Below are positions 44,598 to 52,571 of a stretch of DNA of 64,000 nucleotides, in pieces; the stretch's first letter is position 1, and the number at the start of each line of letters is the position of its first letter. A program made the position numbers and the translations under genes. Below the pieces are notes generated by a model. That model was given only the letters and a program-made list of their open reading frames with translations. It was not told the origin of the DNA and searched no databases. This DNA comes from Streptomyces malaysiensis subsp. samsunensis (GTDB lineage Bacteria > Actinomycetota > Actinomycetes > Streptomycetales > Streptomycetaceae), in contig NZ_JANIIC010000058.1 of NCBI RefSeq assembly GCF_024519315.1, positions 1-64,000 of the forward strand, in the 5' to 3' direction.

Positions 44598-45140
44598 TCA
44601 GCCGTCGGCCAGCGCCAGCAGCTTGGTGACCGTGTTCCAGTTGCGGGCGGTGGCCGGCACGCCGAGCCGGGCGTTGGCGACCTTCGCCGCCAGCTTGGAG
44701 CGGCCGATTCCGTCCGGGCAGCGCAGGAAGATCTCGCGGCCGATGAGGCGGAACTCGTCCGGGGCGTAGGCGGCCGGGTCCAGCGCGTCCAGCGCGACCG
44801 TGTCCGCGGGCACGGCCGCTAGGAAGACCACATGCAGGGTCCTGGGCTCGGCCGCGGCCTCCGGATAGGGGTTGGCCCCGACCGCCGCCGCCAGCTCATC
44901 GCGGGTACGGACCATGATGTCCACGGGAAAGCCGAGGTCGGCGGCGAAGCGGTCCTCGAGGGTGCGGGCCGTGTGCTCGGGCGGGGTGCCGGGGTCGGCG
45001 AAGACGATATTGCCGGTCTGGAGGTGGACGGTGACGTCCTCGAAGCCCAGCTCGGCCATCAGCTCACGCTGCCGCGCCATGGGGAACTTCCTGTTCCCGC
45101 CCACATTGATGCCGCGGAGCAGCGCTATCTGAGATGCCAT
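44598..45140 (-). CDS. DUF1697 protein
   Basis: A 180-residue soluble protein of the DUF1697 family. It begins MASQIALLRGINVGGNRKFPMARQRELMAELGFEDVTVHLQTGNIVF, the diagnostic opening, and ends with EIFLRCPDGIGRSKLAAKVANARLGVPATARNWNTVTKLL. The fold is a duplicated alpha/beta unit; the biochemical role is not known. TACTCT lies six bases before the ATG, so the message is probably leaderless. It is divergent from the uridine-kinase-like gene, with 67 bp between starts. Confidence 0.93.
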   Translation of the reverse strand: MASQIALLRGINVGGNRKFPMARQRELMAELGFEDVTVHLQTGNIVFADPGTPPEHTARTLEDRFAADLGFPVDIMVRTRDELAAAVGANPYPEAAAEPRTLHVVFLAAVPADTVALDALDPAAYAPDEFRLIGREIFLRCPDGIGRSKLAAKVANARLGVPATARNWNTVTKLLALADG

Positions 45141-45146
45141 GGCCGG

Positions 45147-45152
45147 AGAGTA
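45147..45152 (-). promoter_or_regulatory. -10 box for the leaderless DUF1697 gene
   Basis: On the minus strand TACTCT ends six bases before the ATG at 45140. Confidence 0.5.
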
Positions 45153-45207
45153 CCTCCCGCCGGACCGTGGGCCCGGGGCCCGAGGCCGGGGCCGGGAGGC
45201 CCACGGC

Positions 45208-45867
45208 ATGATGGGGGGCGTGCGGCTCGAAGCGATCACCTGGGAACGGCTGACCGACGCGACCGCCGACCGCATCGCCGGGCTGACGTCGGCGGATGGC
45301 AGCCCCTGGCTGAGGGTGGCGGTCGACGGGGCTCCGGCGGCGCCCACCGCCGAACTGGCCCGGGATCTGTCGGAGGCGCTGCGGATCCGGGGGCGCCCGG
45401 TGCTGGCGGTCGCGTCGTCGGGTTTCTGGCGGCCCGCCTCACTGCGCTACGAATACGGGAAGCGGGACCCCGACGCGTACTACGACCGCTGGCTGGACAC
45501 CGGCGCCCTGTGGCGCGAGGTGTTCGGGCCGCTGGAAGCGGGGCCGGGCGGCACCGGACGGGTCCTCCCCGACCTGTGGGATCCGGTGGTCGACCGGGCC
45601 ACACGCAGCCCGTACGCCGAACTTCCGCGGGGCGGGGTGCTGTTGCTGCACGGCCCGCTGCTGCTGGGACACTGGTTCCCGTTCGATCTGTCGGTGCATC
45701 TGCGGCTCTCCCCGGCCGCCCTCGCCCGCCGCACCGGGGAGGACGACCGCTGGACCCTGCCGGCCTTCGCACGCTACGAGGACGAGGTGGGGCCCGGTGA
45801 GGCGGCCGATGTGGTGGTGCGGATGGACAATCCCCGGCATCCGGCATGGCACCGCCGGGAGGGGTAG
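45208..45867 (+). CDS. uridine-kinase-like protein lacking a P-loop
   Basis: A 219-residue protein resembling the short uridine kinases annotated in Streptomyces: WERLTDATADRIAGLTSADGSPWLRVAVDGAPAAPTAELARDLSEALRIRGRPVLAVASSGFWRPASLRYEYGKRDPDAYYDRWLDTGALWREVF and GGVLLLHGPLLLGHWFPFDLSVHLRLSPAALARRT. Where a kinase would have GxxxxGKS/T the sequence reads VDGAPAAPTAELA, with no Lys-Ser/Thr, so normal ATP binding is doubtful; this is, as I recall, shared with relatives. GGGAGG lies eight bases before the ATG at 45208; a second ATG and a GTG follow within four codons. Confidence 0.8.
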   Translation: MMGGVRLEAITWERLTDATADRIAGLTSADGSPWLRVAVDGAPAAPTAELARDLSEALRIRGRPVLAVASSGFWRPASLRYEYGKRDPDAYYDRWLDTGALWREVFGPLEAGPGGTGRVLPDLWDPVVDRATRSPYAELPRGGVLLLHGPLLLGHWFPFDLSVHLRLSPAALARRTGEDDRWTLPAFARYEDEVGPGEAADVVVRMDNPRHPAWHRREG

Positions 45868-45938
45868 CCGAGGTACGCTTCCGGGCGGTGCGCTCCGGGC
45901 GGTGCGCGGAAGGCCATCTCCGGAGAAGTGCCAGGAGG

Positions 45939-46601
45939 TCACTTCTCGGCCGGCGGGCATTCCTTCCAGGCGAAGTGATAGGTGGTGCTTACATCGCCGT
46001 CCGTCGAGTCCATGGCGATGAAGCTGGTCGTTTCCTTGGTGTCGGACGTTCCGGCGTTGGCCCGCAACTCGGTGTTGATGTTGAAGTTGCGGAGTTCACC
46101 GCAGGGCGACCACACCACGGTCGCGATATCGGATGTGTCGGTGGCCTGCCAGTTGTCGTCGTAGGCGCCCGTGAACTCATGCGTGTTGGACGATGTCTGC
46201 GACTGCCCCTGGAAGTAGTACGAGGCTTTCTGGGTGGCCGACGCGCCCTTTTCCAGATGGGCGAAACCACGGTAGTCGACACTGGCGATGGCATAGGAGA
46301 AGCCCTGTGGCACATGCATGACCAGACTCAGCTGACAGTTCTTTCTGAAGTCCGTCGGCTTGGCTCCCTTGCCCACCTGGGCGAGATACTCGCTGTAGGT
46401 CACGGTGAAGGCCGTGTTGTCGGGGGAGACGGCGATCGCCGCGGTGCCCGCCGGACAGCCCGAACCATTCACGGTCGCGACCGTGATCACGATCTTGTCG
46501 GGCGGCACGGTGTCGAACGGGGGTTGTGCATATGCCTGGGAAGTGAGCGTCGAGGCGAATAACGCCGCGACCACGCCGCCTGCGTACAGAACACCGGGCA
46601 T
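45939..46601 (-). CDS. secreted DUF4360 protein, copy 1
   Basis: A 220-residue exported protein. The signal peptide MPGVLYAGGVVAALFASTLTSQAYA leads to the DUF4360 domain: VTVNGSGCPAGTAAIAVSPDN-type start (here ITVATVNGSGCPAGTAAIAV), FTVTYSEYLAQVG, RKNCQLSLVMHVPQGFSYAIASVDYRGFAHLEKGA, SYYFQG and the end NINTELRANAGTS...TTYHFAWKECP. Four cysteines probably form two disulfides. It is a paralogue of the next gene upstream; the two share almost every motif and lie 38 bp apart. Function of the family is unknown; it is typical of actinomycete and fungal secretomes. Confidence 0.92.
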   Translation of the reverse strand: MPGVLYAGGVVAALFASTLTSQAYAQPPFDTVPPDKIVITVATVNGSGCPAGTAAIAVSPDNTAFTVTYSEYLAQVGKGAKPTDFRKNCQLSLVMHVPQGFSYAIASVDYRGFAHLEKGASATQKASYYFQGQSQTSSNTHEFTGAYDDNWQATDTSDIATVVWSPCGELRNFNINTELRANAGTSDTKETTSFIAMDSTDGDVSTTYHFAWKECPPAEK

Positions 46602-46639
46602 GATTCTCCATTCGATGGTGGATTTACCGCACTCTCGGA

Positions 46640-47293
46640 CTACCGGACGGCGGAAGGACATTCCTTCCAGGCGAGGTGGTAAATCGTGTTGACCCCGCCG
46701 TCCGTCGAGTCCATGGCCATGAAGCTGGTGGTGCCCGCGGGCGAGGTGCCGGCGCTGACCCGCAGCTCGGTGTTGACGTTGAAGTTGCGGTCCTGGCCGC
46801 AGGGGGCCCACACCAGGGCGCTGTAGTCGGTGCTGTCGGTGGTCTGCCAGTTGTTGTTGTATGGACCACTGAATTCATGGGTCCGCGACGCGGTGTCCGC
46901 CGACCCCTGGAAGTAGTAACTCGCCTTCTCGGTGCCCTTGGCGCCCTTTTCGAGATGGCCATAGCCCCGGTAGTCGACCTGGGCGATGGCGTACGTGAAC
47001 CCCTGCGGTACATGCACGCCCAGGCTGAGCTGGCAGTTCTTACGGATGTCGATTGGATCCGCGTCGGGGCCGACCCGGGCGAGATAGTCGCTGTAGGTCA
47101 CGGTGAACGCCGAGTTGTCGGCGGCGACGGCCACGGCGGTGGTGCCCTTGGGGCAGCCCGAACCGTTCACCGTCTTCACGCTGATCTGGATCTTTTCCGG
47201 CGGCCCATCAGGGGCCGAGGAAACACCCTGGGTGGAAAGGGCCGAGGCGAATAACGCCGCGGCCGCGCCGCCCGCGAGCAGAACACCGGACAT
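46640..47293 (-). CDS. secreted DUF4360 protein, copy 2
   Basis: A 217-residue exported protein, paralogous to the preceding entry. Signal peptide MSGVLLAGGAAAALFASALSTQG, then ISVKTVNGSGCPKGTTAVAVAADNSAFTVTYSDYLARVG, RKNCQLSLGVHVPQGFTYAIAQVDYRGYGHLEKGA, SYYFQGSADTASRTHEFSGPYNNNW and IYHLAWKECPSAVR, with the same four cysteines. It is probably the first gene of a two-gene operon with copy 1. Upstream lies a purine-rich repeated tract and an AT-richer stretch that should contain its promoter. Confidence 0.92.
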   Translation of the reverse strand: MSGVLLAGGAAAALFASALSTQGVSSAPDGPPEKIQISVKTVNGSGCPKGTTAVAVAADNSAFTVTYSDYLARVGPDADPIDIRKNCQLSLGVHVPQGFTYAIAQVDYRGYGHLEKGAKGTEKASYYFQGSADTASRTHEFSGPYNNNWQTTDSTDYSALVWAPCGQDRNFNVNTELRVSAGTSPAGTTSFMAMDSTDGGVNTIYHLAWKECPSAVR

Positions 47294-47618
47294 GGCTCTC
47301 CAATTCGATCACTTGTGGGGACGTAGTTGAGCGATGAATTTCCGATGAGCGGGAAGAGCGGAGAAGGGCAGGGAAGAGCGGAGAAGGACGGGAAGGGCAG
47401 GCGGAACCGAAGATCGGCGGAACGGGAAGAGCTGAAGAGCGGAAGAGCGTTATCGCGCGGTACGGTGCGTACGGCAGAACGCAATGAGAGCCCCATGCCC
47501 GGCTGGTGACGGAAAGGCAGGGCGATGGGCGCTCCTAAGATAAGGGTGATAGGCAGGCGCCACAAGACGGCCGAGGAATTCAGGAACAAGATATTTCCGT
47601 CCCGGCCGGGAAAACGAT
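47294..47618. other. AT-richer gap with a 20-bp polypurine repeat
   Basis: No gene is supported. From 47351 two exact-start copies of GGGAAGAGCGGAGAAGG (20-bp period) lead into about 100 bases made almost only of purines on the plus strand. The flanks (47294-47350 and 47510-47610) are less GC-rich than average and may carry promoters for the DUF4360 operon. Confidence 0.6.
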
Positions 47619-48323
47619 TCAGAAGAGCGGCTGCGGAAGAACGCCCTCCAGGGCCAGCAGGGTGCGCTTGGTCTCCAGCCCGCCGCCGAAGCCGCCGATG
47701 CCCCCTCCGCTCTCGACCACGCGGTGGCACGCCACCACGATCGGCAGCGGATTGCTCCCCATGGCCACGCCGACGGCACGGGCCGCGCCCGGCTCGCCCA
47801 CCCGGTCGGCGAGGTCCTGATAGCCGACGACCGTGCCGAAGGGGACATGGGCGGCCAGCTCGCGCAGCACCCTGCGGTTGAAGCCGGCGGTCAGGGACCA
47901 GTCCAGGGAGAGGGTGAACGCCTTGGTGTCCCCGGCGAAATAGCTCTCCACCTGCCGGATCGCCTCGGCGAGATGCTCGGCGCAGCGAGGAGCCGGTGCG
48001 GAGTCCGCGGAGTCTGCGGAGTTCGCGGACTCCGCGGTGGTCGCGGTGCCGGAGTCGGCGGACGACACGGAGCTGGGCACGGCGCTGGACACGGCGATGG
48101 GCTCGGCGCCGAGGCGGCGTGTGAGCCTGGCGACGGCCTCGGCCGCCGTCTTCTCCTCCGCGTGGAAGACCACTTGGGCCAGCCCCTCGTCCGTGGCCGC
48201 GAGCAGCAGCGGGCCGATGGGCGTGGCCCGGACCGCCCAGGCCCAGGCGCGCGCGTCCCGCCGCTCCGGCTGCTCCGGCCGCTGCCGAGGGTCCCGCTGT
48301 GTCTGCCGCTCCGCGCTCATCAC
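47619..48323 (-). CDS. methylated-DNA-protein cysteine methyltransferase (Ogt-like)
   Basis: A 234-residue suicidal repair protein that would transfer O6-alkyl groups from guanine to its own cysteine. N-terminal domain: ATPIGPLLLAATDEGLAQVVF. C-terminal domain: FNRRVLRELAAHVPFGTVVGYQDLADRVGEPGAARAVGVAMGSNPLPIVVACHRVV, with the DNA-binding helix and the active-site Cys. The usual PCHR reads ACHR here. Between the domains an Ser/Ala/Asp-rich repeat (SADSGTATTAESANSADSADSA) lengthens the chain by about 35 residues. A GTG directly before ATG starts the frame; TACGCT six bases upstream indicates a leaderless message from the GTG. Confidence 0.9.
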   Translation of the reverse strand: MMSAERQTQRDPRQRPEQPERRDARAWAWAVRATPIGPLLLAATDEGLAQVVFHAEEKTAAEAVARLTRRLGAEPIAVSSAVPSSVSSADSGTATTAESANSADSADSAPAPRCAEHLAEAIRQVESYFAGDTKAFTLSLDWSLTAGFNRRVLRELAAHVPFGTVVGYQDLADRVGEPGAARAVGVAMGSNPLPIVVACHRVVESGGGIGGFGGGLETKRTLLALEGVLPQPLF

Positions 48324-48329
48324 GCCTTC

Positions 48330-48335
48330 AGCGTA
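48330..48335 (-). promoter_or_regulatory. -10 box for the leaderless alkyltransferase gene
   Basis: On the minus strand TACGCT ends six bases before the GTG at 48323. Confidence 0.45.
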
Positions 48336-48399
48336 GAACCCACCACCGACAGCGCCCCGCCGGCCGGCCGGCGGGGCGCCTCGTCCGGGGAGCCGCGGA

Positions 48400-49290
48400 T
48401 CACGAGGCGTCGTCGAGGGCGTCCCTGATCACATCGGGCTTGTTGGTGATGATGCCGTCGACGCCCATGCCGGCGACCGAGACCGCCGCCGGGCCGTCGT
48501 TCACGGTCCAGGTGTAGACCTCCAGGGGCTTGCCGTGCGCCCCGTCCACCGCCCGCACCGCGGCCACATAGCCTGCGTCGATGGTCTTGTAGCTGGGGTT
48601 GATCTGGTCGGAGAACTCGGCGTAGTCCGGCAGGTCGGCGACGGCCGGGGTGCCCAGGAAGCCGGTCTTGATGTCCGGCCGCAGCCGGTGGACCGACCGC
48701 ACGGAGTCGGCGCTGAAGCTCTGGATGATCAGCCGGCGCTTGTGCCGGTGGTCCAGCCAGCCCTCTCTTCGCAGCTCCCGCAGCGTCTGGCGTTCGATCC
48801 CGGGATAGAGCTCGGGGGCCTTGAGCTCCAGCAGGAGCTTTTGGTGGTTGTCCGAAACCCGGTCCATGTACTCCTCCAGGGTCGGCACCGTCTCGCCCTG
48901 GAACTCCGGGCCGAACCAGCTTCCGGCGTCCAGCTTCTCGATCTCGTCGAGGGTGAAGTCGGAGATGTTCCAGGGCGCGCGGTCCGGGAAGACCTGCTCG
49001 ACATCGGTGGTCCGGCTCAGCGTGGTGTCGTGCATCACGATCAGCTCGCCGTCCTTGGTGCGCTGGACGTCGTTCTCCACCCAGTCGATCCCCAGGTCGT
49101 CGGCGGCGTCGACGGCGGCCAGGGTGTTCTCGGGGGCGTACGCCGAGGCCCCTCGATGGGCCACGGTGACGGTGTGATGGTGGGTCTGGGCGGTGGCCTG
49201 GGCCGTGGCAGTGGCTGTGGCCGTGGGGAGGAAGAGCGCGGACACCCCGATGAGCGCGCCGGATAACGCGGCGGCCGGGCGGATCTGCAT
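48400..49290 (-). CDS. secreted glycerophosphodiester phosphodiesterase
   Basis: A 296-residue exported enzyme cleaving glycerophosphodiesters to glycerol-3-phosphate and alcohol, supplying phosphate and carbon. Signal peptide: IRPAAALSGALIGVSALFLPTATA. The TIM-barrel GDPD domain has AHRGASAYAPENTLAAVDAADDLGIDWVENDVQRTKDGELIVMHD, containing the catalytic His pair and the metal-binding Glu/Asp, then KLLLELKAPELYPG, IIQSFSADSVRSVHRLRP and VYTWTVNDGPAAVSVAGMGVDGIITNKPDVI. The ATG at 49290 follows AGGAG by five bases; an ATG five codons earlier is the alternative. Confidence 0.95.
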   Translation of the reverse strand: MQIRPAAALSGALIGVSALFLPTATATATAQATAQTHHHTVTVAHRGASAYAPENTLAAVDAADDLGIDWVENDVQRTKDGELIVMHDTTLSRTTDVEQVFPDRAPWNISDFTLDEIEKLDAGSWFGPEFQGETVPTLEEYMDRVSDNHQKLLLELKAPELYPGIERQTLRELRREGWLDHRHKRRLIIQSFSADSVRSVHRLRPDIKTGFLGTPAVADLPDYAEFSDQINPSYKTIDAGYVAAVRAVDGAHGKPLEVYTWTVNDGPAAVSVAGMGVDGIITNKPDVIRDALDDAS

Positions 49291-49504
49291 ACGGACTCCT
49301 CGCATCGTCTGACTCTCGTCTGACTCATGGACGGGCAGAGGGTCCCAGATGTGTGCCAGCCGGGGATAGATATCGGATGGACGGAAAATTCATGCCTCGG
49401 GCGACATCGTGCGCATGATCGTCCGAATCCGGCCGGAGATGGCGGAGAGCGGGCGTGGAGCGGCTGGCGAGCCGGAGTGCCCCGCCGTTGTCGGTGGCGA
49501 GTCG

Positions 49505-49510
49505 TACCGT
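49505..49510 (+). promoter_or_regulatory. -10 box for a leaderless uvrB message
   Basis: TACCGT ends seven bases before the uvrB ATG; the gap TGGTTTC has no Shine-Dalgarno. Confidence 0.5.
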
Positions 49511-49517
49511 TGGTTTC

Positions 49518-51656
49518 ATGCGGCCCGTAACTCAGCTCGAACGCAAGGTGGCGCCCTTCGAGGTCGTCAGTCCCTATCAGCCCAGCGGTGACCAGCCCAC
49601 CGCCATCGCCGACCTCGACCGGCGCGTCCGCGCAGGTGAGACGGATGTCGTGCTGCTCGGCGCGACCGGCACCGGTAAGTCCGCGACCACCGCGTGGATG
49701 ATCGAGAAGCTCCAGCGGCCCACGCTGGTCATGGCTCCGAACAAGACGCTGGCCGCCCAGCTGGCCAATGAGTTCCGCGAGCTGCTGCCGAACAACGCGG
49801 TCGAGTACTTCGTCTCGTACTACGACTACTACCAGCCGGAGGCGTACGTCCCGCAGTCGGACACGTACATCGAGAAGGACTCCTCGATCAACGAGGAGGT
49901 GGAGCGGCTGCGTCACTCGGCGACGAATTCGCTGCTCACCCGGCGTGACGTGGTCGTGGTGGCATCCGTCTCCTGTATCTACGGCCTCGGCACGCCGCAG
50001 GAGTACGTGGACCGCATGGTGCCGCTCAAGATCGGCGACGAGATCGACCGCGATCAGCTGCTGCGCCGCTTTGTCGATATTCAGTACACCCGTAACGACA
50101 TGGCGTTCACCCGGGGCACCTTCCGGGTCCGCGGCGACACCATCGAGATCTTCCCGGTCTACGAGGAGCTCGCGGTCCGCATCGAGATGTTCGGCGACGA
50201 GATCGAGGCGCTCTCCACGCTCCACCCGCTCACGGGCGAGGTGATCAGTGACGACCAGGAGCTCTATGTCTTCCCGGCCAGCCACTATGTGGCCGGGCCG
50301 GAGCGCATGGAGCGGGCCATCGCCGGGATCGAGGCCGAGCTCGCGGAGACCCTGGACCGGCTGGAGAAGCAGGGCAAGCTGCTGGAGGCCCAGCGGCTGC
50401 GGATGCGCACCACCTACGACATCGAGATGATGCGGCAGATCGGCACCTGCTCCGGCATCGAGAACTACTCGCTGCATATCGACGGCCGTGAGCCCGGCTC
50501 CCCGCCGCACACCCTGCTGGACTACTTCCCGGAGGACTTCCTCCTGGTCATCGACGAGTCCCATGTCACGGTGCCGCAGATCGGCGCGATGTACGAGGGT
50601 GACGCCTCCCGGAAGCGCACCCTGATCGAGCACGGCTTCCGGCTGCCCTCCGCCCTGGACAACCGCCCGCTGAAGTGGGAGGAGTTCTTGAAGCGCGTCG
50701 ATCAGACCGTCTATCTCTCCGCGACCCCGGGGCCGTACGAGCGCTCCCGGGGCGATGGCTTCGTGGAGCAGATCATCCGCCCGACCGGCCTGGTCGACCC
50801 GGAGGTCGTCGTCAAGCCGACCGAGGGTCAGATCGACGATCTCATCCATGAGGTCCGCACGCGCACCGAGAAGGACGAGCGCGTCCTGGTCACCACCCTC
50901 ACCAAGAAGATGGCCGAGGACCTCACCGACTACATGCTCGAGCTGGGCATCCAGGTGCGCTATCTGCACAGCGATGTGGACACCCTGCGCCGGGTCGAGC
51001 TGCTGCGCGAGCTGCGCGCCGGTGAGTACGACGTGCTGGTGGGCATCAACCTGCTGCGGGAGGGCCTCGACCTCCCGGAGGTCTCGCTGGTCGCCATCCT
51101 CGACGCCGACAAGGAGGGCTTCCTGCGCTCGGGCACCTCGCTGATCCAGACCATCGGCCGTGCCGCCCGTAACGTATCGGGCCAGGTGCATATGTATGCC
51201 GACAAGGTCACCCCGGCGATGGAGAAGGCCATCGACGAGACCAACCGCCGCCGCGAGAAGCAGATCGCGTTCAACAAGGCCAACAACATCGATCCGCAGC
51301 CGCTGCGGAAGAAGATCAACGACATCGTGGCCCAGATCGCCCGCGAGGACGTCGACACCGAGCAGCTGCTGGGCACCGGCTACCGCAAGACGAAGGACGG
51401 CAAGCCCGCGAAGGCGGCCGAGCCGGCGGCCGGCGGCAAGGCGGCCAAGGGCGGCAAGGGGGCCAAGGGCAAGGCCAAGGAGGCGGTGCTGACCGACCGG
51501 CCCGCGGCCCAGCTCGCCGAGCAGATCGAGGAGATGACCGACCGTATGCGGGCCGCGGCGGCGGAGCTCCAGTTCGAGGTGGCGGCACGGCTGCGCGACG
51601 AGGTGGCGGAGTTGAAGAAGGAGCTGCGGCAGATGAGGGAGGCCGGAGTTTCCTGA
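49518..51656 (+). CDS. uvrB: excinuclease ABC subunit B
   Basis: A 712-residue damage-verification helicase of nucleotide excision repair, loaded by UvrA and recruiting UvrC. Motifs: GDQPTAIADLDRRV (Q-motif), LLGATGTGKSATTAWMIE (Walker A), the beta-hairpin YYDYYQPEAYVPQSDTYIEKDSSINEEVERLRH, VVVASVSCIYGLG, LLVIDESHVTVPQIGAMYEGD (Walker B), INLLREGLDLPEVSLVAILDADKEGFLRS and QTIGRAARN (VI). The C-terminal UVR coiled coil AAQLAEQIEEMTDRMRAAAAELQFEVAARLRDEVAELKKEL is intact. Just before it there is a Lys/Gly/Ala-rich insert (AAEPAAGGKAAKGGKGAKGKAKEA). The ATG fits both the homologous start and the leaderless promoter. Confidence 0.97.
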   Translation: MRPVTQLERKVAPFEVVSPYQPSGDQPTAIADLDRRVRAGETDVVLLGATGTGKSATTAWMIEKLQRPTLVMAPNKTLAAQLANEFRELLPNNAVEYFVSYYDYYQPEAYVPQSDTYIEKDSSINEEVERLRHSATNSLLTRRDVVVVASVSCIYGLGTPQEYVDRMVPLKIGDEIDRDQLLRRFVDIQYTRNDMAFTRGTFRVRGDTIEIFPVYEELAVRIEMFGDEIEALSTLHPLTGEVISDDQELYVFPASHYVAGPERMERAIAGIEAELAETLDRLEKQGKLLEAQRLRMRTTYDIEMMRQIGTCSGIENYSLHIDGREPGSPPHTLLDYFPEDFLLVIDESHVTVPQIGAMYEGDASRKRTLIEHGFRLPSALDNRPLKWEEFLKRVDQTVYLSATPGPYERSRGDGFVEQIIRPTGLVDPEVVVKPTEGQIDDLIHEVRTRTEKDERVLVTTLTKKMAEDLTDYMLELGIQVRYLHSDVDTLRRVELLRELRAGEYDVLVGINLLREGLDLPEVSLVAILDADKEGFLRSGTSLIQTIGRAARNVSGQVHMYADKVTPAMEKAIDETNRRREKQIAFNKANNIDPQPLRKKINDIVAQIAREDVDTEQLLGTGYRKTKDGKPAKAAEPAAGGKAAKGGKGAKGKAKEAVLTDRPAAQLAEQIEEMTDRMRAAAAELQFEVAARLRDEVAELKKELRQMREAGVS

Positions 51657-51873
51657 CGTCCGGGCGCCCCGGCTCTCCACCGGGGCGCCCGCGCCTTCAC
51701 CGGGCGGGGCCGGCACCCCCACTGTGTTGCAAGACCGACACAAAGCCCGCTCGTCCGGCCGGAGCCCTGGCGGCAGTGCATAGGGTTTTCGGAAGGGCCG
51801 TGCACACGGCGCGGCCACGGCCGCACACCCGCGGCGGCCACGGGGAATCGAGAGACGAGAGTAGGGACAGCGC

Positions 51874-52452
51874 GTGACGGTCAACATGTCCAAGGGACAG
51901 GCCATCAGCCTGCAAAAGGCCGACGGGGGCACCCTGACCGCGGTGCGGATGGGGCTGGGCTGGCAGGCAGCGCCCCGCCGCGGGCTGTTCGGGTCCCGTA
52001 CGCGGGAGATCGACCTCGACGCGTCGGCCGTTCTCTTCGCGGACAAGCAGCCGACCGATGTCGTCTTCTTCCGCCACCTGGTGAGCGACGACGGCTCGGT
52101 CCGCCACACCGGTGACAACCTCGTGGGCGGCGCCGGGCAGGGCGGCGACGACGAGGCGATCCTGGTCGACCTCCAGCGGGTGCCCGTCCATATCGACAAG
52201 ATCGTCTTCACCGTGAACTCCTTCACCGGCCAGACCTTCGCCGAGGTGCAGAACGCGTTCTGCCGGCTGGTGGACGAGACCAACGGCCAGGAGCTCGCCC
52301 GCTACACCCTCACCGGTGGCGGGCAGTACACCGCCCAGATCATGGCCACGGTCCAGCGCGCGGGCAACTCCTGGCAGATGAAGGCGGTCGGTGAGCCGGC
52401 CAACGGCCGCACCTTCCAGGACCTGATGCCGCATATCCTGCCGCATCTGTAA
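51874..52452 (+). CDS. TerD-family protein
   Basis: A 192-residue cytoplasmic protein of the TerD/TerE family, calcium-binding beta-sandwich proteins associated with tellurite resistance and stress or developmental signalling. It begins VNMSKGQAISLQKADGG, then MGLGWQAA, EIDLDASAVLFADKQPTDVVFFRHLVSDDGSVRHTGDNLVGGAGQGGDDEAILVDLQRVPVHIDKIVFTVN, where the GDNLVGGAGQGGDDE loop carries the calcium ligands. The GTG start follows a purine-rich stretch (GAGAGACGAGAGTAGGGACAG). It is 119 bp upstream of a second TerD-type gene and probably cotranscribed. Confidence 0.94.
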   Translation: MTVNMSKGQAISLQKADGGTLTAVRMGLGWQAAPRRGLFGSRTREIDLDASAVLFADKQPTDVVFFRHLVSDDGSVRHTGDNLVGGAGQGGDDEAILVDLQRVPVHIDKIVFTVNSFTGQTFAEVQNAFCRLVDETNGQELARYTLTGGGQYTAQIMATVQRAGNSWQMKAVGEPANGRTFQDLMPHILPHL

Positions 52453-52571
52453 AGACGTACCGCCCAGATGAGCGCGTCGGCCCGGTTGAGCAGAGCTCGC
52501 CGGGCCGACGCGCTCACCGCACCACCACACACATACGGCACACAGCGGAAACACAACGAGGGGACGCAGCC

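Noticed and set aside
45208..45867. Functional uridine kinase call
   Set aside because: The Walker A Lys-Ser/Thr is missing, so only a kinase-like label is given.
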